NCBI RefSeq assembly: GCF_041381155.1
Contig: NC_091137.1
Location: forward strand, 27,635,351-27,699,350
DNA: 64,000 nucleotides
Direction: 5' to 3'
Source: Argopecten irradians
Lineage: Eukaryota > Mollusca > Bivalvia > Pectinida > Pectinidae
This document shows, piece after piece, positions 25,701-37,700 of this stretch; position 1 is the first letter of the stretch; every line of letters starts with the position of its first letter. A program made the translations under genes and the position numbers. The notes under the pieces were generated by a model. That model was not told the DNA's origin and made no database searches. It saw only the letters and a list, made by a program, of their open reading frames with translations.

Positions 25701-28700
25701 CTGTTTCTTTTTATCATTTGGTGCATTATTAGCTCTGGCAATAATGATACATACTTGCTAAGCAATGCCATCTTTCAAAAAAACATCTTAGGAACATTGA
25801 AATTTCTAATAGAATTGAAAATAATTGCTTATTACTTTCATTGTCTTTTTCAGTCAATACTGTCCCAGGATTCTGAAGCTAAGACTATAGAACCACACAA
25901 TTTATAATTTAAGTAAAAACCAAATTACTAAAACTGAAAGACCTAACAGATATTAATTCTCAAAATTGCATGTGCATAAAAGGTCAAAACAGTCTGAATA
26001 CCACAATAAATAACAAATTTACATACTAATTACATGTAAATGTTTACTGAAAATTTCAAACTACAATGTTTACTGAAAATTTCAAACTACACAGCACATG
26101 CAATTTGTCCCTAACTAAGATAGTTAAAGGCATGCAATAAAGGGAGCATGCAGCACAAGCACAAAACATTAACGGTTGTTAACCGTTTAACAAGATTAAA
26201 ATTAAAGGGATTGCAAAACACATCAATCACTAGTTAATAGCATTACACACAATCACAACAATCTTAATTGAGGAATTCCCCATTCAAATAACAGAAACTC
26301 AACCACTTCAGAATCTATGTCTCAAGATTAGAGAAATATCTAAATTGCTTTTGTTTTAACACTTTAGGACCGAGCAATAACTGAATCTTACCTCTTCTAA
26401 TATGACTTACTTTAATATTTTAAATGTTTTATTAAAATGTTGAAAGCTTTCGCAACAGGAATACCTGCAATACTCTTTTACAATATATTGACATCATTTT
26501 CCAGAATTTCTAAATATAGTGTGTTACTCACCCCTCTAGATCCTCAGTTTGAAGCAATGCCTTCAATTGTTTGCTGGTCGTTGTAGAGTGAGATTGACAG
26601 AGGCGTCCAACTGCATCAACAATGTCTGTGGATTTTGTATCTTCATCTGAAAATAATTTCAAATATGCATTCATCAATATGTGTCAATGACCATCACATC
26701 AAGTGATTTGCAGTCTGCTAGCTAATACTACCCGGTACCCATTCAATTCAGTTTTTAATTCAGGACTAGTTTGCAATTTTAGAACATTAGGTTTGTAGCA
26801 AGTTTTAGGATCTACTCTGGTGAAAAGTCAAAATTTTCTATTGGCTAACTTTTTATATATAGATATTTGGGAATAGGAATTCATACTTAAATTAAAAATG
26901 TCATCAAATTGGTCATAGCTTAAAATTTGTGTATAAAAATTCTTCAAGCAAAAGATATATATTTTTTTGACATAATTTTTATATGGTAACTACAAATTGA
27001 GACAATTACTTTTTGAAATTTTGAAAATCTTTAACTTTAATAAAGGTTGGTTAAAACTGAGGTTCTCACCTAAGCCAAGTAGTGTCTTCAGAGTATTAAG
27101 TATGTTGTGGACTTCTCCAAGTTTTGTGTAGATCTCATTCATTCTAGGGAAGACTCCAGACACAGAAGGCACATCAAACAGTGTCTGGAAGTGTTGGACG
27201 ATATTCTCCAGGACTGGCCTCGATGGACGTTCCTTACCATCCTAAAGGTGGTAAAAAGTTGTATGTTACATATCAAACAGTTAAGCAGCATATAATCTCA
27301 TTCCAGAGAAATTCATTCCACACAACATATCAGTTATTCTAGCACAAATTTATTACTTTGGATTGTTCAAAAGACTATTTTTAATGAAGTTTGACTGGAA
27401 TTAAACCTCGAGATCAAGAATAATATGAAAAATTGAGATATCTTTGTAGTGTACAACGAATTATCCAATTATAGATTGTTTTCAGACATTTGTAAAAACT
27501 GTAACCACTGACTGTAAGGTATCATAAACCAGAATAAATAAGTTATCGATGCCCAGATTAATCCCAAAGATTAACATTAACATACACAAAATCATTACGA
27601 TAATAATATAGCATTTTTCTCACCTTTTCTACTGTAATGCCATCATCATACACTAGTTTGTCCACAGCAGAAATGATCCTGGGGACTGAAGCTGTACCTG
27701 CCAGTCTGATCTTTAGCCAGGGAGCTATTCTTTCTCCAAGCTTGTTCAGTGAGATTTGTAGTTCCTGAAATAATGACCGAGTTAACATTGTTATACCTAT
27801 GGATCTTATCTATAATTACCTAGCTTCCATAAGAAACTCCTTTAGAACAAACCATTACAACCCGCAAAAGCTCCTCATCCAAGTCATATTAAATCATATC
27901 AATTGAATTTATTAACCAAATTTAAAGGACCACCACCTTTCCGGAATGGCTTTTTATTTTTAAAATGGGAATGAAAAAGGAGAACGATAATTTTGTAGAG
28001 TCACAAAAGTTATCAACTTAACTTTAATACTATATGTATCATCACCTTCTGAACAATTTGATTAAAACAAATGAAATCTTAATTTTCATAACGCGTGTCT
28101 TCTTATGTTTCCTGCCGTCATGCTAAATACCGCACGGTAGTTGACTATCACTGCACCAGACGACAAAACAACGAAATGTCTTTCCACTGTCATAATATAT
28201 TACACAGGAAATCTTGCATATATTTGGTTTTGTAACCTCAGCTTAGGCCATCGGTATATATTTTCAGGTGTTATTACTGTTTTTTAAGGAACATTTATGT
28301 TTCACATTGAAAAGGAAGTGGGCCTTTATTGTTTTTTAAATCAGTTATCAAAAAGCCTTCTATAACCTGTTCATCACTGTTTTTTTTTTTTTTTTTTTTT
28401 GTGTATTCATAGAGTTCATTTGATGATCCAAGATTGAATAAAGCAACAACTCATCTCTTTGATCCAACTCTTGTGAGATGCTTTCAGATAAACTATCAAT
28501 ACTTAGACCTCTATACCGTATTCATCAGTAAGCCCAACACTCTCCACCCAAACCTACATCTAGTCCTTCCTGATCCTGTTTCCATCCCTCAAGCGTGGAC
28601 ATGTTTTCTTGAAGACGTTTCTCAGACAAAGCATTTTTTCTACGTGATGGACTAGTTGATCGTCGTCCTCTCTTTCCTTCTGATCCTGAGACAATATCCT

Positions 28701-31700
28701 CCACACATCTGCAGAACTATTTACAGAACAAAATATAAGACATGAATAAATCAGATACATAAAATTATATGATTCATGGTTACATATATGTCTTTTCTCA
28801 AATCATTAATTGAAATAATTAAAAGTAAAATTATTAGTGTATGATGTAAAATAAAAGAAATTATGTATATTAAGATATACTTGACCACATTAAAAATCTG
28901 TTCTAGAATAGTGAAATGAATATTAAAATGAAATCAATGTTATTTCAAAATTCATTTATAACAGAAGTAAGTATATCTATATGTTTCATGATACTTGCCA
29001 GAAATCTAACCAAAATCTAATGCACAGATTTTAAGAGCATGTGTTATACCTGTGACCATTTTCATTTCATGGTAAAAAACAATTAACATGAATTATTTTC
29101 ACAACACCTACCTGTTCATATCTCTGTGCAGTGTCAATCTCATCTCGTAGTTTCTTTATACTTGGTAGGACCTGATCTAAGTCATCCGCCTCCAACTCAC
29201 AAGTGATGTCCTGTTAATAGAGCAAATACTAAAGACATCTTTGTTAGGTTAAAAGGATATCAGCACCACCTCTTCCTTGACATCATCAAGGGATTGATCA
29301 TAGAGGCATCTACAAATGTTCTCTGGGGCAATTTTAAAATACTGGTCATAATATTTTGGCAGCATTTTTTGTTCTAGGAGCTTGTCTTTCATTCAGAAAA
29401 CAGACCAATAGTCATACACATGTAAGTATACACAGTGCTCCAGATAACTTTTGAAGGCCTGGGTAAATGTACTTGCAGTTTTGAAAAGGGAGGGGTACAA
29501 CTTTGACTTCTGTGCGAACCCAAAACTTAACAGAGATATATGTTTGGAAAAGTTATATGGTTATAGTGTAAATTAATCGCTGACAAGCTGCTTCAGTAGA
29601 AATTGTGTAATTATCTATCTGAAACAAGAGCACAGAGATGCAGACTTTTGAGCACAAGTTGAATTCTTTCGATATCACTACATTTCTTCTGATTTTATTT
29701 CTCTAGATGTAAGCACTCATAATGATTGGATTTTGTATTACAAATATTTGCAGTGGTAATCAGTACCCGTTCATACAATTTTTAGGGGTAACTGACAGAT
29801 TTCAAAGGGTATTTTACCTGTGTACCAGGTACTCATCTTAACTGCAGCACTAAATTAAATGCAAATCAAACAAAATTTAATTCTATACTCCAAGGATTAA
29901 TAAATGTAATTTTTAAAATTAGATGATAAAAGAGTGCAACAAGTTCCAAATCAACCATTATCAAATATACAAAGGGAAATAACTCTTTCAACACTAACAA
30001 TTCTATCTATTGTCCAGCTTGCGATTATCTGTTCAGCCATAGGTAAAATATTTTTCATATTATGTGGATCTATCAGCGATTGGTAAAATAACAGATGTAA
30101 TGGTTAAAAAACAACTAGATTTCTGATATTAGATGCATGTATGTATCAAGTCATATTACCCTGAGCTAGTTTTGACAGATATACAAACAGTGAAACTTTG
30201 TTTTCATCAAATAAAGGAAGGGAAGTAACTCTTTTAAAAGTTGTTAAACAAAACAAATTTCAACGAAAGTGAAAATTGAAAGTATTAGTCTGTAAACTGT
30301 GCGAGTTCATGAAATTCTGTGTAAACGAACAAACTATATTACCCTGAGGTAGTTACGACAGATATCGAGAGGTAGATATTCAACATCCTCCATTTTTGTG
30401 CTGTAAGATTTCTTCAGTCGGTATGGATCTTTAGATGGTTTTTCTCCAGGCACACTGAAAGATTATCAATCATCACAAATTTACCATCAGCAATTTTCTA
30501 CTGAAGTTTAAGGTTTTTACCTCAAACAAAAACAGAAAAATTATGTTCAAATGGTCAATATCTTATTAAAGCTTTGCATCCTGTAAGCCAAGTAAAACAG
30601 AAAATATGTTTAAATTATAGATATTGAAGACTGTACTAGTGACAAACCTTATGCTGTGGATAGCCAATAATTTCTCTAATTTCTTAATTCTCAGCTGTGC
30701 CACTCTGTAATCTCCAACTTCAGGTCTGAAAATTAACCAAACTTCAAATTAGGTGCTCTCACACTTAAGTAGAAAATGTTTCCTATTAAAACACTAGGAA
30801 TAAAATAAAACATTAGTCATTGTTTTTCAAAGATTGATCGGTTGCCCTAGATAAGTAGTACCGGTATTTAGTATAAAATTCACTGATAGGCAGCTGACAT
30901 ATGAAACATAGAGGAATTCTTACTCAACCGTTACCCAATTTTGTCATTTGGTTTAGAAGATTTCCAAATTTTATTGAAAAGAATACTTTGGCATCGTACA
31001 TAAATGTATGATAAACCAGCCATATTCCATTTTTGATAATGGACAACACAAAGAGTAATTTATATAAGTAGAAATCACCTTGACCCTAGGTCTAATTTTA
31101 CTAATTCTTTTTCTTCCTCCATCTTTTTTATCTTCTTATTTGCATCCTTCAGCTGTTTCTCATAGGACTTCAAACAAAACAAAATGAAACATTAAACAAT
31201 GAAAAAATAGTGGAATAAAGGATTTTTGAATATTTTGGCCATTGTTAGCACATTATGTATTACAATTTATTTTGACGGGTGTTGTTTTGTTTTTGTATAT
31301 TACAGAGTTACCTCCCTTGCAGGTATGTATCCACCAGCATTTTAAAGATGCTCCACCGCCGACAGAGCATAAATGACATTCATCATTTGAACAATAATTG
31401 GTGTTTAACCGTTTATATATATGCCTAATTAACACAAAAAATAACATGAAATAATTTATTTCGCCTTTGGTGCATGCGCAATCTTTACTTCATTCCATAT
31501 AAGATATAGTGCCACAGAATTTTTTCGGGATGCAATTAATTATTTTTCATTTTTTTAACTTTAAGTAAAATTAAAAGCTCAAACTTTTCAATGGTGGTAA
31601 TGGTGTAAAGTAAGTAACTTTTGTAACTGAAGAAAAATACTAAATTGTCTGCTCCTGTTTTTGATAGTGAAGAAATACCATTTGTCAGCGGTGGAGCATC

Positions 31701-34700
31701 TTTAAGTGAAACTCACATACATAGTTTTCTCAGAAAAACAAAGTGTTACGATCTCGAAAATATGAGACACAATCAACACTTACTTGTCAGGACTGATAAC
31801 TAATATGCAAATACAGAATATAATCATATTGTAGGAATTCATACACAGTGGTACAATAATCCATGTGGAGAAAAAGGGCGAGCCTATTGAGAACATGTGG
31901 AAAAGAATCAATTATTAAAGGATATACAAAGTACATATTGAGATGATCATTAAATCAAACCTTTATTAGAGCTTTCAGATTCTGGGAGGTCCCTGATGTG
32001 ATTGACTGGAAAGGATTCTCATCATCAGATTCCTGTGGGGCTGGCATACTCACTCCAGATCTACTTAATTTAAATTTAAAATATAACACATGTAAATCAG
32101 ATACAGTTCATGATGGTATTCACTTCTAATCTGCTGGAGATACCCAGTAATTGAAGATATTCATGCATCAAAATATGTCATCTATTTTATCTTGAGATAT
32201 TTTTTCTTGAATTGTCCACATGTGTTACATATACTATCAAAGTAAAAAAATCTCCTATTTTTGTTGACTGTATTTGCTTACAAAATTTAACAGAACAAGC
32301 TTACAGTAAGTGTTCAAAGCAACACACGTCTTTTTTTAGTAACAATGACTTTTGTAGTTGACCTTTTGACCCCAAATTCAATCCCAAGCTGTATATTCTC
32401 ATATGCTACCATTGTATGAAGTTTGATCAAAATCCATCCATTAGTTCTCAAGTTATCATCTGTTGTACACAAATCAGGACAGACAGAGAGACAGACGTAA
32501 CAAACACTATAGTCCCCTCCTGTTTCACCAGCAGACGGACTAAAATAATTAATATATGACAGTGGTCATATGCGAATAATAGGTTACTGACATATCACAC
32601 TGTAGGTAACTTCTCGATAAACAATACTATGATATTTGTTTGACTCACCTGTGAAAGTCTAACTCTTTCTGTAGTCCCTGAATTTGTTTTTCATATGAAT
32701 CAATGACATCTAACAACCTAGAAACACGGAAATAAAGATCCTTGATAGAATACATATAATGTAACACAAAAAAAACCCAACCAATTTACCAAAAATACAA
32801 ACTCACAAAATATGCTATAAAACTACTATTTTCAAACACAGTTTATAAAGACTAGTCAAATGTTTTGAAATCAATGTTGTCAGTATTTGTATAGAGTGTA
32901 TAAAATAAAAGCTCTTTACTTGTCATCCATGGTGTTGTGAGCTCTAGACGTCCTCTTTTTGAACTCCTGGAAAATTTGTGACTGTCTACTGGTTCTTTTG
33001 TCCTCCTATTTATTACAGAAGTAAAACTTCTAATTTAGTTCATAAATAAAATATAAAATATGTCCTAATTATCTATTCTGTACAGGGTGCAGAAAATTTT
33101 AAATGAATATTGAGGACCATGTTTGGTATGAAATAAGGTGAGACAATACTACTATATTCTCTACATTACACATCCAAGTACAAAATGTTCAATCTATACT
33201 GGTAAGCCTTTTAGTGAAGCAAATCACAGTTACTGTAAATTATTAATTATTAAGTATAGTTATACCAAATTTCCAATGGTATTGAGTTTCTATACAAAGT
33301 CAAGTGTTATTAGTATCAACTTATTCATTCCTTAAGATTCATAATGAATTGTACTGGTCACATCATGAGAGTGGTTAAATGTGTTATCAATGGTATAAAA
33401 GTTTGATAACTGGTAATTATCTAATGTACATTAACTAGATAACTTATATTTCTTTTTGGTATACCTCTTCTGCCATGCGCTGCATTTTCTGTTTGAGACG
33501 TTCAATCTCTCGTTCTTGAGTTTGACATTTGTGCTGTAGGTGTTTACATTTGGCATGAATGGCATTCTTAGTGTTGAGTAATTTTTCCTCTTCGTCCACA
33601 TAAAATGATGACCTCATGTCTTCACTTTGTTCCAACTCCTGATAGATAAATAAAACATATAATTATGTACCGAGCTTGTTGGATTAGCTATTTAATCTTT
33701 ATATCTTATAACAGTAGTGCTACATCAATAACTATTATTACTTAACTTGATTTAATCCGTATTGTAGGCTAATAGATAAAAAATAAAAGTGTTCATCCTG
33801 AACTTTGTCCTTGTAATCACCCAATAAAAAATAAATGATCTGAGGGAATATGTTTTATTGTGAGTATATAAACCTATCAATCAGCTGTCTTTTGAATGCA
33901 AAGTGAAGAAATAGAAGGAAAAGAACTATGTGTTTATCATTCTTTTTGGTATTACAATTCATATACAAGCTACAACATCATATCATACAATTCACTTGTA
34001 CGGTTACCATAATTGTATGCAATATGCTTACAGTACAAATTATACACCAAATGTGGTATACATATTTTGCATAAGGGACCTTAATTGTTTACTTACTTGC
34101 ACTCTTGTTCTTGAACTTTCCAATAAAATTTTCAGTTCTTTCATTCGACTGTGATATTTCTCTGCTAAAGATGTCTGCTTTTCCATATCATCCCTGTAAG
34201 ATAAAGAAAAATTATTGTAAAATAATTACAAGGGCTATTAGAGCTAAAACATACCGTAATCAATTCATTAAAGGGACATGAACCTTAAATAATTTGTTCT
34301 GTATGCTTAGATATGGTTTTCAGATGTTTATTAAATATTTTATTACAATGATTGGTTATCTAAAACGACAGGAAAATGTGAGGAATACCTAACTCAAAAT
34401 GATAAAAATAGACCGTCATATTCTATTTTTGAAATACAAAACGAAAGCTGGCCGATCGAAGAGAGGTTAAAATGTACAACAACCTTGCTGACGTGACAAG
34501 GAATATTAGTTTTCCACATTTTAAAATTATTTTCTAATTTACAATGGTTGACTAACAAAGTTTAAGCAATATTTGTTATAAAACAATTTGTATTTAGCTT
34601 AAGAATGATAAGTCAAAAGTCAAACAGACTTTTCATTCGATCATGACAGGGCACCGCGAAGGGAGGTTTCTGACTATATTATTGCACATATGTACATCAT

Positions 34701-37700
34701 GCAAGTATAAAGTGGGGAGTTGCTCCCGTCTCTTGCATTTTAGTGATCCAGTTATATTTACATACTTTCCCAATTGCGCACGTAACAGACTCTTGACGTA
34801 CACTGTTTTCTATCAGAATTTGTTTGTGTTTGCTTCACCCACGTTTTTGACCCACCATTTTGTTTACATGCATTTAATTTGTGCAGTGCATTGTGGGAGG
34901 TTACTAAAGTTCAACACTACTATACTATTGTTACAAAATTTGACCGGGTCGGTTCAAAATACAGAAAGATGGAATTTCCATTATAATTAATTTTATTTGT
35001 CACATTTGCACAATAACTGATATATATTACTTAGTAAGACACGTCTTAAATATATATTTTACTCAAATTTACATGGTTTATTTAGGTTCATGTCCCTTTA
35101 ATATTAAATACCACTTTAAAGGTATTAGACCGATATAAATCTATTTTATCTGTGTTGTTTAGAAAATAATCTTAGATAATTGTCTATGATAATAATACCA
35201 ATAACAGTAATAACTTAACTTTAAGTTATTGGTATGAATGAGATCCTTGATTGAAATAGACTAGCTTTAACTTCTTCTTTTATAGATAAGAATAACAAAA
35301 GAAAAAAGGCATACTTTAAGTTTTTAACTTTTGTTGATATCTAAAGAATCTCCTTGATGGTAAAAGACTTACTTTAACTTGTTGTTGGTGAGAATAAGAT
35401 CCTGGATAAGTGTCTGCCTATGATCACAGTCCACCATCAGTGATGTTATGTTCTCACGTACTATTTTACTCATATGTGTATCCAAACTAATTGTTTTTCC
35501 TACAACAAAAACAACATTTCATTTTTAATACAGGTTAAATTATTTTCACTAATTTCAAAATTGAAGCTAGCTCAAGTACGCCAGATTTCATTTCCTATTA
35601 AACAGACTTTCTCAATCAACACTTTTAAAAATTTATTTTGATGGATAAATCTTATCAATATTAATATGCCAGACACATTGAAAATTTTGTTTATGTTTGT
35701 GAATATTAAACAGGAGAGGATAAAATGCAGAGGCCAGACACAGGATCTCTGAATACTAGAATGCTCAGGAGAGGAGATAATGTAGCGACCAGACCAGGAT
35801 TTGAACCCAGGACCTCTGAAAACTAGCAGAATGTCCTAACGATTGAGCTACCTAGTCAAACAGGATTGACCCAGTCCAATACTGCAACACCTATTCGGTC
35901 TTTGCATATTACAGAGTTAGCTCCCCTACGGGAAGGTATTGATCGATCATTATGTCATTATTTTGTGAGCATAATTCACGTTGTTATTGCAAAAAATTAT
36001 GACGTTGCCCTCCCAAACACATGACGTCATAATTGCAATCAATACCTAAACACAAGGGCAGATAACTCTGCAATATTCAAATACAGTATATACTGACCTG
36101 CAAGAAGTGTGACATCAGCTGGATGAAGAAGCTTTATCCCGGGAAGACCAGCCTGTTTCAGTTTTTTATTTAGCTCTACCCATTCTTCTACTTCATTCTA
36201 AAATTAAAAAAAAAAACCCACAAAAATTGTACTATCAGTTTATTGTTACAATATATATGCTGACACTGAACTTAGCTTGTCCCTTTAATTGATTAGATCT
36301 AGACTAATCCATGATTCTTATCTACCAGCGATACTTCCCATTGTCTCACTCTGAAGACTAATATGATCTTAGCGGTCTTCAAAGAAAAGAAATATCTACT
36401 TAGAAGATGTTTCAGACAGTTCATAATCAAAAAAGATTCCATAAGCAGAAGAGCTAAAGATCTAGTGATCAGAACTAAAAGCTAGATGATCATGAGGGCG
36501 AATTGAGTTAGGATATCCTGTGGAATTGAAGGAAGTAACTCTGATGGACAAGAATGATTTAAGTAAACTTAAAACTCATTCTGATCTCAGATTATTCTCG
36601 TGCAGGAATTTTCTTTAATAACTGCAATTTTTTTTTTACATCAATTCAATTTCTAATGCTATATAATGGTTTTGTTATGCTAACAACTTAACATAACCAT
36701 AAACATGCACTATTACTAGTTGGGGACAGTATATGCAGGATAATTCTGCATTGGAGTAATAGTCCTGTATTTGAGGGATAATTTTGTTACTCAAATGCAG
36801 GATTCTGTGAAATGAAAATGGATAAAGTTGCTTTAAAATTTTTTTATCAAAAACGGGTGTCATAATTTTTAGAAAGCCATATAACTGATTGAATAATTTA
36901 TGTTTTTTTTGTACAAACTATTGAATTCTATTATCTCCCCTTGTGACAAAGTGACAATTTAAGTGCTCTCCATAGACTACAGTGTATAACGTTAACCATC
37001 AGGGGAATTTAGTGCATTTTACCTGTGTTTTATTTCTAGCCCCATAGTAAGTAATAGAGGTGTTTTTGTTTGTGAACTTTACAAACATTTAGATAATGAA
37101 ATTTGTTTCCATTTAAAATAAACAAATTTATCAGTGATCATTTCACAGAATCCCGCATTTGCGAAACAAAATTATCCCTCTAATACAGGGCTGTTACTCA
37201 TTTAATGCAGGACTTTCCTGCAATACGGGAGTATCCCCAACCTGTTAAATGAGTGTTAGTTTTCTGTTTTGGAAGACCACAATATCGTTGAATTACCATT
37301 TTCTGATGGATAAAATTTTTTGCTACTTCAAAAATGCATAAGTTAACAATGCTGCATGGATATCCTCTACTCCCATAACATGAGAGTCGACTGGTCAGCC
37401 GTTTTTTTATCGGACGTTATTTTGCTGACTGTCGACTCTCATTTCCGAAGGCCTATTTCTTTGATGCAGCTTCCGACGTCAGATGAAGGCGGAAGGAAAA
37501 GTGCAATAATATCAATATTTCTTGCTCTAACAGTGATAACATTGATGTGTACTTACAGTTTAGGTATTAATTATCCCATTTATCTAGGAAACCCATAATT
37601 TGTGGCCTCATAAAATAGTATTTTAGCGGATTAGATATGATGAATCCCTTCTGTAACATTTTGACCTAGTTTTAAATATGGCGGCTGGTTACTACAAAAA

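Noticed and set aside
34643-34990. 115-codon ORF as a gene
   Set aside because: It lies entirely inside the TTAA-flanked inverted-repeat element in a CEP70 intron and has no recognised similarity.
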